Source: Porphyromonadaceae bacterium (lineage in GTDB: Bacteria > Bacteroidota > Bacteroidia > Bacteroidales > Dysgonomonadaceae). Taken from it: DNA of 22,305 nucleotides. The stretch's first letter is position 1; each line of letters begins with the position of its first letter. Positions 8,375 to 16,194 of the stretch are shown piece after piece. Below the pieces are notes generated by a model. That model had not been told where the DNA came from, did no database searches, and saw only the letters and a list, made by a program, of their open reading frames with translations. Position numbers and translations under genes: made by a program. The stretch spans positions 6,254 to 28,558 of the forward strand of contig JALHIE010000076.1 in assembly GCA_022840285.1 (NCBI GenBank). The letters are read 5' to 3'.

Positions 8375-10213
8375 TTATTTGACGGTAACCGCATCTTTTG
8401 CAGAGTGTTCCGTCCGTATGTCTTTCTCCGCATCCCATCCGTTTTCGAAGCGGTTATTTTCGATAAGAACGTTGCTGACCCGTTCAAAGAAAAACGGGTG
8501 TTTGTTCCAGTGGAACGGTTCAAACTCGGTGTTGTATGTAACGGTGTTGTTTCGGAAAATCAGTCCGTCGGTTGATTTGGCGTAAACGAGCGGACGGTCG
8601 AACGTTTCGAACGTATTGTTTTCGATGACGATGCCCGAATGGAAAAACTGCTGTTGATCCTTGAGGTTGGGTATCTCGGGATAGATGGAAATAACGGCAT
8701 TTGTGAACTGATAGGTTGCCGTGAGGGCATTGATAAACCGGTTGTTTCTAATGACCACCTCCTTGCAGGCGCCGGTCTCGTACCAACCGTTGCAGTCGCC
8801 GCAAAGCAAGATGGCCGTCCCGTGGGTGTGGTCGAAAAGGTTGTTTTCGCAGATCACCCGCCTGGGTGTGCTGAAGAGCGCGCCGCGCGCACGGTTGTTC
8901 CGGATGATGTTGTCGGAGAAAATCACCTCGGGAGTCCATGCGAGGTTTTCGATTCCGAACTTTCCGGCTTCGGATATGCTCTGGGGGAGGGGAGCGGCAA
9001 AGGTTATTTCAAACTCTTTTGCTCCAAACTCGGTGGGCTTGTCGATCGCCTTGATCGCCTTGATCGTGTTGATGTGGTTGCCTACCCGTTCCATCTTCTC
9101 CGACTCCACAAACTGTACACTGTCGCCCGGTTCCCCCCACTTGAAGCCCCACGCCTGCGGGTGCATGTAGCGAGCCTGCAGCGTGTTGTCGTTTACGCGT
9201 CGGGTGATGCGCAGGTAGGTTCCGTGAACGTTTATGGCGTCATCGGCCATTCCTTCGTAGAGTCCGTTTTTTGAGACAATCACCCCTTTGCACGCAGAAA
9301 AGTGCGTTGCATCGGCCTGTGTAGTGAAGAACCGGGGATCATCTTCCCCTTTCAGGCAAACGGAGAACCGGTCGAGCGTGATGTCCTCGCTCATCTGTGC
9401 CAGCAAGCCCATCCCCTCGGCATAATGTACGTTAACGTTTTCCAGAACAGTGTTGGTGCATTCGCTGATGAAAATGCCGGGCGTGGGACGTTTCCACGAA
9501 CGCAGGACATAGCGTTCATCCGGTGCTGTTAATTTTGTCTGATCCCATCCCTTGATACGTAAAATATTGGGCGATGCTTCGGAAACCGATTCCGGATTAA
9601 AACTCACGTCACGGCGGATGTAGGTAAGGCGCTTGTCGGGACGGAAAGCCATTGAACCCTGTGGGGTCACTTCGTAACCTTCTCCGAGAAGGACAAGCTT
9701 TTCGGCATCGATGCGGTAATTTCCTCCGGGGTAGATCTCTGCCAGCAACTCATCTTTGCCGGGATTCACTTCCAGGATATTGAGCTGACGCAGGGCGGGA
9801 ATTTCAAAGTCGATGGAGAAATTTTTCAGGGTGATGTTTTGTCCTTTCAGGATGGCAAAAGGAATCATACGTCCATGAAAAACAAACTCCGAACCCTGTC
9901 CGTCGAGGGTTATGTTCTGTAGGTTCTCCAGTGCGAATCCCACTTTCTTGGGATTGTCCTGGTCGTGATTCGAGATGTAGTATTCGCGTGTGAAAGCACT
10001 GTCGGGATAGAAATCGTACCGCCCTTTCGGGATAGAGATCGTCATGTGTGCAGTGTCTTTTCGCGCTTGCAGTTGTCCGATCAGTTTAACTGCCGCAACC
10101 GATGCGTCTTCTTTCGTATCGGGTTTCACGCCGAACGTATAATCCGATTGTTTTGTGGTGCATCCTGTGCAGATTATCAAGGAGACAAAGAGTAGATAGA
10201 TGTTTTTTAGCAT
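8375..10213 (-). CDS. GH110 exo-alpha-1,3-galactosidase, right-handed beta-helix lipoprotein
   Basis: A 612-residue protein matching GH110, a family that removes terminal alpha-1,3-linked galactose with inversion. Some members act only on branched blood group B, others also on linear Gal-alpha-1,3-Gal. Seen: lipobox FVSLIICTGC (Cys18), then many parallel beta-helix coils (LENLQNITLDGQG, LKGQNITLKNFSID, GIVIENNTFETF, GLIFRNNTVTYN), and the family block FTTQADATHFSACKG followed by MADDAINVHGTYLRI. The Asp pair D324-D325 is the likely catalytic site, by analogy with a structurally studied GH110. Which linkage subgroup it belongs to cannot be read by eye. The ATG at 10211-10213 begins the signal peptide. 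A tandem 9-base duplication near 9050 gives IKAIKAID. A 154-base gap with two inverted repeats separates it from the upstream lipoprotein gene; GH95 follows after 11 bases. Confidence 0.9.
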   Translation of the reverse strand: MLKNIYLLFVSLIICTGCTTKQSDYTFGVKPDTKEDASVAAVKLIGQLQARKDTAHMTISIPKGRYDFYPDSAFTREYYISNHDQDNPKKVGFALENLQNITLDGQGSEFVFHGRMIPFAILKGQNITLKNFSIDFEIPALRQLNILEVNPGKDELLAEIYPGGNYRIDAEKLVLLGEGYEVTPQGSMAFRPDKRLTYIRRDVSFNPESVSEASPNILRIKGWDQTKLTAPDERYVLRSWKRPTPGIFISECTNTVLENVNVHYAEGMGLLAQMSEDITLDRFSVCLKGEDDPRFFTTQADATHFSACKGVIVSKNGLYEGMADDAINVHGTYLRITRRVNDNTLQARYMHPQAWGFKWGEPGDSVQFVESEKMERVGNHINTIKAIKAIDKPTEFGAKEFEITFAAPLPQSISEAGKFGIENLAWTPEVIFSDNIIRNNRARGALFSTPRRVICENNLFDHTHGTAILLCGDCNGWYETGACKEVVIRNNRFINALTATYQFTNAVISIYPEIPNLKDQQQFFHSGIVIENNTFETFDRPLVYAKSTDGLIFRNNTVTYNTEFEPFHWNKHPFFFERVSNVLIENNRFENGWDAEKDIRTEHSAKDAVTVK

Positions 10214-10238
10214 AATTGTTGTGACGGTTTGGAGCTGA

Positions 10239-10263
10239 GTACATTCCACGGCGTGTAATGTAC
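10239..10263 (-). promoter_or_regulatory. 25-base inverted repeat in the GH110 leader
   Basis: The arms GTACATT (10239-10245) and AATGTAC (10257-10263) are perfectly complementary. Inside, a C/T mismatch is followed by CAC pairing with GTG around a GGC loop. It lies 25 bases before the GH110 ATG. It could be an RNA hairpin affecting translation or mRNA stability at the enzyme genes, or a dimeric protein-binding site. No T-tract follows, so it is not a terminator. Confidence 0.4.
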
Positions 10264-10301
10264 ATGGATAAGAAGTTTTTACTGTGAATTGATTTTTGAA
10301 C

Positions 10302-10342
10302 GAAAGAGACTGTCTGAAAATAGTTTCATAACAGTCTCTTTC
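10302..10342 (-). terminator. 12-bp hairpin after the small lipoprotein gene: attenuator or mRNA-end stabiliser
   Basis: GAAAGAGACTGT (10302-10313) and ACAGTCTCTTTC (10331-10342) form a perfect 12-bp stem with a 17-base loop. On the minus strand it begins 25 bases past the stop at 10368. The following sequence is only modestly T-rich (CTCTTTCGTTC), so full intrinsic termination is doubtful. Its place between the susCD part and the enzyme part suggests partial termination or 3'-end protection, which would give more binding/transport protein than enzyme. Confidence 0.45.
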
Positions 10343-10367
10343 TTCAGTTAGCAGAGCAAAGGTAAGT

Positions 10368-10835
10368 TTATTTACTGAAAGATTCAATAACTAACTTCCA
10401 TGTTTTTTTCGTTTTTCTGTCGGCCGCAATCACTTCGTAACTCATGCCGGGTTGACTGAAGTCGGCGGGTTTTCCCAGTGCAGGAGATGATCCTACCGGA
10501 GCAATCGTTGCTGCAGTGGAAATCGTGCAAAAACCTACGATATTGTCCAGCGAGACGTTGTTCCGGACTGTTTCCGTGAATCCTTGAGAATCTGTCGGCG
10601 GAACAGTGATTTTACAAACAACTTCCTGCTTTTCCTTATTTATCGTTAAGTTTACCGTAAGGGGTTTCACCTTGAGTAAATCACTCGTTCCTTCTTTTTC
10701 CGACCAGCGGTATTCGAATTTGAAATTTGTAATTTCAGCGTCTTTGTATACGGGCAACTCTTCCAGCCCTGTCGTCAGGCACGAGGTGAAGAAAGGGAAG
10801 AGTATTAATAAGAATAAAAATCTATATGCTTTCAT
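10368..10835 (-). CDS. Small SusE/F-position lipoprotein, DUF5018-like
   Basis: A 155-residue lipoprotein with signal MKAYRFLFLLILFPFFTSC (Cys19). The mature part is a short beta-rich domain: DAEITNFKFEYRW, a strand with VVCKITVPPTDS, a DFSQPGMSYEVIAAD step and the closing KKTWKLVIESFSK. This layout resembles DUF5018-type domains found beside SusD genes; the family name is a recognition from pattern, not a search. It occupies the SusE/SusF position, so a surface glycan-binding accessory role is inferred. The ATG at 10833-10835 starts the signal peptide and lies 23 bases after the susD stop. An upstream in-frame ATG at 10868 would overlap susD and add 11 charged residues before the signal. Confidence 0.75.
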   Translation of the reverse strand: MKAYRFLFLLILFPFFTSCLTTGLEELPVYKDAEITNFKFEYRWSEKEGTSDLLKVKPLTVNLTINKEKQEVVCKITVPPTDSQGFTETVRNNVSLDNIVGFCTISTAATIAPVGSSPALGKPADFSQPGMSYEVIAADRKTKKTWKLVIESFSK

Positions 10836-10858
10836 TTTTTTTGCTTTATGTAAGTTCT

Positions 10859-12583
10859 TTATTCCCAACCGGGATTTTGAGTTAAGTTTGAATTCTCCAC
10901 CGTTTCACTTCTGGGTACGGGAAGCAAATATCTTTTCGATGTAAAACGACGTGCGTTTGCTCCTGCCACAACAGGCACAGTAATAATTTCAAAACTCTTT
11001 CCGTCTTCAGCGATGGAAATAGCTTTTGGCGTTGAATCCAATTCGGGGATAACATCGAGTTTTTCTTCTTTACCCCAGCGCAGGAGCGACCAGTATCGAT
11101 CGTTTTCCTGGAGCAGGTCCGCACGACGTTCGATTTTATAATACTTCCACGTGTCAGCCAGCGATGTGCTGGAGCTGAGGGCAGGTAATCCTCCGTGAGT
11201 CGTCCGGGTCTTGTTTATGTAGTCGATTGCGGTCGCCTTAGAACTTTCGCCATTCATCCTGAGCAGCAGCTCGGCGTAGTTGAGGTATGACCGGCCTAAC
11301 CTCAGCATCACATAATGGTAGTTGGTCGGAACATTGTAATAGAGCCATTTATCCTCATAAATATTTTTCCGGAACAGGTAGCCGCTTTTGGTCATGTGAC
11401 GGTCTTGCTGTACGTTGGAAGCATAGTTTACATTTCCTCCCAATCTTGTTGTGACGAGCGAAGTATAGTACATGGTGCTGTCACACACAATGCTTGCGTG
11501 GAACCTGTTGTCCCGGTTGGTGTACAACACATCAAAAACACTGCTTTTCCCGGGTTCATACGATTGGTAGTAGGATGTTTCACTCCAATGCTTTGCCACT
11601 CCGTCCGAATCGATCACCAGATAGGCATCGGTCGCTTCCTGAGACGGTGTCTTCTCTAACCAGCCTTCAAGCGGTTTATCCAGCGGCCATTTTTCCAAAA
11701 CACCTTCTTTTGCCTTGTCTCCGCCCATGTTTGGAGTCAGATTCTGCATCCAGGTATTCATCATTTGGGTGTTGGTTTCAAGCCTGTAGGACGCCAAAAT
11801 GATTTCCGGAGAGTTCATGCCGCCCGAGTAAGTGTTGAACATGGCTTTGTAATCGTTGTCCAACGTATATACACCCAAAGCGAACAGGTCCTCGCTGGCT
11901 TTTTTGCCTTGTTGATAGTATCCCGCTTTGTCCGAACTGTTCTCAAGATAAGCAGCGCCCTGCAAACAGGCTTCCGCTTTTAATGCATAGGCAGCTCCTT
12001 TGCTCACCCTCCCTTTTGACACGTTGGCGGGAAGCAGGTCAGCAGCCTGGTCGAGATCTTTCAAAATGAAGTCGTACGTCTCTTTAATGGTTGCTGTGCG
12101 TGACAGATTCAAATCGTCCTCCGGGGTAAGCACTCGATCAACAATCATTATCTTGCCGAATTTACGTGCTGCGGTAAAGTTTGTTACGGCGCGAAGAAAA
12201 TAGGCTTCCCCCAACATGACGTTTTTATCGCTTTCGAGGTAAGAGGAGTTGGTTACCCGTTCAATGATCATGTTGCACTTTCTTATGTCTTCAAATATGT
12301 TCCAGCCAAAACCTGTTTCGTTGGTGATGTTTTCCTGTACCATGTTGCTGGCAGCGCCCTGCGACGGGTTAAGGACCATGTTGTCAGACCACTCATCATC
12401 CTGAATCAACCTGTTGTTGATGGCGTATGCATCGTTTACGAATGAGCGTGCCGTGACGGCATCAGCCCATACCAGATCCCCGGAGAACTTATCCAGCGGT
12501 TTTGTGTCCAAAGCATCCTGGCAAGACCCAAGAAGCAAGACAGACGTTATAAAAACAATTTGTAAAATATTTTTTAGTTTCAT
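10859..12583 (-). CDS. susD: SusD/RagB-family surface glycan-binding lipoprotein
   Basis: A 574-residue outer-membrane lipoprotein that lids the SusC channel and binds the incoming glycan. Seen: signal MKLKNILQIVFITSVLLLGSC (Cys21), the family opening ALDTKPLDKFSGDLVW, TPR-like helices such as GEAYFLRAVTNFTAARKFG, the C-terminal RLGRSYLNYAELLLRMNG, a DYINKTRTTHGGLP segment, ERRADLLQENDRYWSLLRWG, and the end block RYLLPVPRSETVENSNLTQNPGW. Length is typical of the family (500-600). The start at 12581-12583 begins the signal peptide and lies 13 bases after the susC stop; an in-frame ATG at 12610 would overlap susC. The name is used as a family label: the substrate here is probably a host-type glycan, not starch. 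Confidence 0.95.
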   Translation of the reverse strand: MKLKNILQIVFITSVLLLGSCQDALDTKPLDKFSGDLVWADAVTARSFVNDAYAINNRLIQDDEWSDNMVLNPSQGAASNMVQENITNETGFGWNIFEDIRKCNMIIERVTNSSYLESDKNVMLGEAYFLRAVTNFTAARKFGKIMIVDRVLTPEDDLNLSRTATIKETYDFILKDLDQAADLLPANVSKGRVSKGAAYALKAEACLQGAAYLENSSDKAGYYQQGKKASEDLFALGVYTLDNDYKAMFNTYSGGMNSPEIILASYRLETNTQMMNTWMQNLTPNMGGDKAKEGVLEKWPLDKPLEGWLEKTPSQEATDAYLVIDSDGVAKHWSETSYYQSYEPGKSSVFDVLYTNRDNRFHASIVCDSTMYYTSLVTTRLGGNVNYASNVQQDRHMTKSGYLFRKNIYEDKWLYYNVPTNYHYVMLRLGRSYLNYAELLLRMNGESSKATAIDYINKTRTTHGGLPALSSSTSLADTWKYYKIERRADLLQENDRYWSLLRWGKEEKLDVIPELDSTPKAISIAEDGKSFEIITVPVVAGANARRFTSKRYLLPVPRSETVENSNLTQNPGWE

Positions 12584-12596
12584 AATTCCTATGTTT

Positions 12597-15500
12597 TTAG
12601 AATGTAACATTTACTACAACAGAATAAGACTTCTGGGTAGGATAAGCAAATCCTGTTTCGGCAGAAATTTCCGGGTCATAAAACTTGTTTACTTTGGAGA
12701 ACGTAAGTACGTTCGTTCCGGTTAAGGATACTTTCAAGGATGAAATTGACTTGCTGTTTTTCAAAAAGTCCTTAAAATCATACCCTACCTGCAAGGTCTT
12801 AAGCCTTAAATAGGCCGCGTTGTGGTACCAGAAATCGGATGAAACCGTGTAGTTTTGACCGGCGTTCAGGTTCTGATAGGTCGACAAACGGGGGAAAAGG
12901 GCATCCTTGTTGTCCGGCCTCCACGAATCGAGTTGAAATGCATAGGTCAGGTATTCCGAATTTGTGGCTCTCATAAATTCGGCCAACTGTTTATACCTTG
13001 TTCCCGTCCCCTGCAACAGGCCAAACAAGAAGAAGTTTTTGTACTCCAAGTTAAAGTCGAACCCGTAAGAAAACGACGGGAAAGTGGGTTTTCCGATGCG
13101 CTGGAAGTCTTCGCCGTCAATTTTTCCATCGCCGTTCAAATCCGCGAAAAACAGGTCTCCGGGTTTCAGGGCATTCGCAGTTTCACGTCTTGGATTGTTG
13201 ATGATCTGTTCGATTGTCTGGTACATCCCGTTTGTTTTGTAAGCACTACCGTAGTAGTTCTTCACATGTGTCACCCGTGAATTCGGATTCATTAGGCTCG
13301 ACAGCGACTCGTCTTCTTTTTTCTCCCACAACTCATCGTAACTGGTGAGGTTAACCCCTAGGTCGTACGTGAAATCCTGAATTTTGTCTTTCCAGCGGAT
13401 GTTGGCTTCCAGCCCGGCTCTTCTGTGGGCACTTTCACTTTTAACAAACGGAAGACTTTTACCCAGCGGGGTTGTGTAGCGGTTCTGCGGGGCAATCAGG
13501 TATCCCTTTGTCCTGTAGTAATAATAATCAACCGATGCGAATAGCCTGTCGTCCAGGAACGATAGGTCAGCGCCAACGTCAAATACCTGTCTCGTGTACC
13601 AACTCAAGTCGTTGGATACGAGCGGTCCTTCCCGGAAGCCAGTGGTGAACTTTCCGTCGATAATCGTGGATTGTGCTTCCATATCGTATACCGGCAGGTA
13701 TCCGAACCTTACGCCGTCTTCCAGCCCTACAACACCATACGAAGCCCTGAACTTAAGGAAGTTTATCACATTGTCTTCCCTGAGCCTGTCCATGCATGAT
13801 TCTTCCGAAACTACCCAGGCGACTGCTCCTGAAGGGAAGAAACCGGTTCTTTTCCCCGAAGGAAAGTTGTCGGACTGGTCAATCCTGAAGTTCCCTTCAA
13901 ACATATAACGTCTGTTCCAGTCGTATTTCACACGCCCAACATATCCCAGGCGCGCTCTCTCTTCGGCCGATCCGGAGTTTTTTTGAGTCGAAGCGTCCCC
14001 TGCAAACAGTTGGTCGAACTGGGATGACAGGTAACGTTCCCGTTGCGCCCAGAAATTTTCACTGTAGGCCTTGAAGAAGCTGTATACACCCTGCAACTCA
14101 AAATTGTGCAGATCCACGTTTTTTTTGTACTGGACATTGACGTCAAACGAAGTGTCGGTTCCTCTTGAATTTGACATCTTGAGGTAGTTGCTCGTGTAAG
14201 GAACAGCTTGACCGTCGGGTTGGTATTGAGGAGCCTTGGATTGGAATATTTTCTGGTTCCAATCTCCGTAACGCACATTGCCCAACACGCCGAATCGTAA
14301 TCCCTGTACAGCGGGAACATCCCAGTTGGCGTAAATCTGTGTGTTGAGGTATTTGTCATTTTCATTGTTGTATCCGGCACGTTTATCCAGGATTACCAGG
14401 GGGTGTATGGAGATTGACGTGTAGGTTCCGTCGGGATTGAATGCCGCATAGTTCGGTTTCACGTTCTGTAACTGCGACCAGACACTGTAATCTCCCCAGA
14501 CGGTCGGATTTCTTCTTTCCAATGCCGCATCGATATTAACGCCTACCTCCAGGCCAATTTCTTTGAATGTAGTGGAGACATTGCTGCGAAGGTTTAACCG
14601 GTCGTACTTGTTGTTGTGCGATTCTTTAAAGAGCGAATTCTGTTTCAGGTACCCGATGGCGGTATAAAAATTGATGCCGTTGGAGCTGATTCCCGATAAG
14701 GAGAGGTTGTGCCTGTTGCCAAATGCATATTTGTTCAAAGCCAATCCCATCCAGTCCGTATTTGCCGTAATGCTTCCGTAAGGATCAGAGTTTTCCCGAA
14801 TCTTCTTTATGTCTTCCTCGGTATAAGGCAGTGATGTTCTCCCGTCGTACTCTGCAGCTTGGTTTACGGCCAATACATAATCCAGCGAATTCAATTTTTC
14901 GGGAAGAACGACGGGCCTGCTGAAATCAAACCCTCCGCTGTACTGGATCGAAATTTTTTCTTGTTTTCCCCTTTTGGTTTGAACAAGCACAATACCGTCA
15001 CCGGCCCTCGACCCGTAAACGGCAGTTGCACTTGCATCCTTCAAAATACTCAATTTTTCGATGTCCGACGAATTGAGTGAGTTAAAGTCGTTTTCACTGC
15101 GAACAACGCCATCAATGACGTATAGAGGCGTCTTCCCTCCACGGATGGATAAACGCGGTTTGGAACCGGGTGCGCCGCCACCTGCCTCAATCACCAACCC
15201 CGGAGTACGTCCCTGCAAGGCTGATGCAGTATTCGTAAAGGGCAGGTCTTCTATCTTGTCTGTTTTCAATGAAGTTACGGCGCCAACTGCCATACGGGTT
15301 GACGTTGTTCCGTATCCCACCACCACTACTTCATCCAGAAGTTCGGTGTCGGAAACCATCAAGACATTTATGGTCGAACGTCCATTCACCGCTACGGTTT
15401 GCGGTTTCATGCCTACGTAACTGAACACCAGCTTCCCGTTTGAGGGGACGTTGTTTAGAACGTAGTTTCCATCAATATCGGTAGTGGTACCGGTGGTAGC

Positions 15501-15662
15501 ATTACCTTCCACGATAATAGTTGCTCCGATCACCTCAAGTCCGGTATCGTCTTTCACGTTACCGCTAATGGTAATGTTTTGAGCAAACATTCCTAAGGAT
15601 ATTGTCCACAGCATGGCAAACAACAGGCCTTTCCATTTAGTAGTTGAATGTCTTTTTTTCAT
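12597..15662 (-). CDS. susC: SusC/RagA-family TonB-dependent outer-membrane transporter
   Basis: A 1021-residue TonB-dependent transporter that, with SusD, imports oligosaccharides across the outer membrane. Seen: signal peptide ending near FAQ28, a carboxypeptidase-like regulatory domain at about 29-108 (ISGNVKDDTGLEVIGATI, DIDGNYVLNNVPSNGKL), the TonB-box region LDEVVVVGYGT at 109-119, a plug domain with ALQGRTPGLVIEAGG, PLYVIDGVV and ASATAVYGSRAGDGIVLVQTKRG, then a long beta-barrel ending in aromatic VVVNVTF. There is no N-terminal STN domain, which argues against direct sigma/anti-sigma signalling through this receptor. The length is normal. It is the first gene of the operon; susD follows after 13 bases. 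Expression probably depends on the long divergent region shared with the AraC-type regulator. Confidence 0.96.
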   Translation of the reverse strand: MKKRHSTTKWKGLLFAMLWTISLGMFAQNITISGNVKDDTGLEVIGATIIVEGNATTGTTTDIDGNYVLNNVPSNGKLVFSYVGMKPQTVAVNGRSTINVLMVSDTELLDEVVVVGYGTTSTRMAVGAVTSLKTDKIEDLPFTNTASALQGRTPGLVIEAGGGAPGSKPRLSIRGGKTPLYVIDGVVRSENDFNSLNSSDIEKLSILKDASATAVYGSRAGDGIVLVQTKRGKQEKISIQYSGGFDFSRPVVLPEKLNSLDYVLAVNQAAEYDGRTSLPYTEEDIKKIRENSDPYGSITANTDWMGLALNKYAFGNRHNLSLSGISSNGINFYTAIGYLKQNSLFKESHNNKYDRLNLRSNVSTTFKEIGLEVGVNIDAALERRNPTVWGDYSVWSQLQNVKPNYAAFNPDGTYTSISIHPLVILDKRAGYNNENDKYLNTQIYANWDVPAVQGLRFGVLGNVRYGDWNQKIFQSKAPQYQPDGQAVPYTSNYLKMSNSRGTDTSFDVNVQYKKNVDLHNFELQGVYSFFKAYSENFWAQRERYLSSQFDQLFAGDASTQKNSGSAEERARLGYVGRVKYDWNRRYMFEGNFRIDQSDNFPSGKRTGFFPSGAVAWVVSEESCMDRLREDNVINFLKFRASYGVVGLEDGVRFGYLPVYDMEAQSTIIDGKFTTGFREGPLVSNDLSWYTRQVFDVGADLSFLDDRLFASVDYYYYRTKGYLIAPQNRYTTPLGKSLPFVKSESAHRRAGLEANIRWKDKIQDFTYDLGVNLTSYDELWEKKEDESLSSLMNPNSRVTHVKNYYGSAYKTNGMYQTIEQIINNPRRETANALKPGDLFFADLNGDGKIDGEDFQRIGKPTFPSFSYGFDFNLEYKNFFLFGLLQGTGTRYKQLAEFMRATNSEYLTYAFQLDSWRPDNKDALFPRLSTYQNLNAGQNYTVSSDFWYHNAAYLRLKTLQVGYDFKDFLKNSKSISSLKVSLTGTNVLTFSKVNKFYDPEISAETGFAYPTQKSYSVVVNVTF

Positions 15663-15744
15663 TCTGTTCTCATTTTAAAAATTAATACACATTTCATTAA
15701 TCACACCTGTCAGATTTGATGTCCTTTAAATGATACCTTATTCT

Positions 15745-15766
15745 TTGATTTTTCCAGTAAAATCAA
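15745..15766 (-). promoter_or_regulatory. 8-bp hairpin in the susC leader
   Basis: TTGATTTT (15745-15752) and AAAATCAA (15759-15766) form a perfect stem with a 6-base loop, about 85 bases before the susC ATG. It is AT-rich and weak, with no T-tract on the minus strand, so it is not a terminator. It may fold in the long untranslated leader. Confidence 0.3.
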
Positions 15767-15910
15767 GGGGGCGCTTCTTCGTTTCTAAACTTTTCCTTTG
15801 TTAAGGATTTACAACTTGAATTAAGTCCTGTAAAATTTTCTCATAGCAGTAAGTATTTTTAAAAGACGTAAAGTATTACATAAACCATCCTGAACTGTAC
15901 TGTGATGATG

Positions 15911-15944
15911 CAAAGGTAAATTGTTTTTTTGATATATTAGCAAA
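15911..15944 (-). promoter_or_regulatory. Candidate promoter of the susC operon
   Basis: On the minus strand TTTG (15944-15941) and TACCTTTG (15918-15911) are separated by 22 bases. The -7 box matches TAnnTTTG exactly; the spacing is slightly longer than the usual 19-21. It is the only such box between susC and the regulator in this orientation, and implies a leader of roughly 240 bases. Confidence 0.5.
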
Positions 15945-16194
15945 AATAAATATGTTTTATAGCATAAATAATGCTGAATTTAATATATAACCCCTGTTTT
16001 AATTAAATATACGTAGTCAATGAATTTTTAAGTTAAAAATATTTACTAAATATCGGCTAATTCTTCACGGTCAATTACTTCCCTGATCTCCTGATATACC
16101 TTGTTCCTGTTGAATTCCGTTTACGTGGAGAAATATGATTCGTTTTTTTTGACTGATTAATTTTTTTAAAAGAACGCTTTCAAATTATAAAAAA

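Larger units (their letters stand above)
15663..16194. other. 532-base AT-rich divergent region between susC and the regulator
   Basis: No complete gene is present. It holds the candidate susC promoter (15911-15944), a long susC leader of about 240 bases with an 8-bp hairpin (15745-15766), an AAGTATT direct repeat 20 bases apart (15851 and 15871), and a 25-codon coding-like stretch on the minus strand (16046-16120). No TAnnTTTG box was found in front of the regulator gene, so its promoter is not assigned. Confidence 0.7.

Noticed and set aside
9040..9075. Short tandem repeat (TTGATCGCC twice) as a repeat element
   Set aside because: It is within the GH110 coding frame, gives IKAIKAID and is only two short copies; an ordinary local duplication.
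12597..12610. Overlap of susD with susC from an upstream ATG at 12610
   Set aside because: The ATG at 12583 begins a proper lipoprotein signal peptide; the upstream start would add nine residues with no function.
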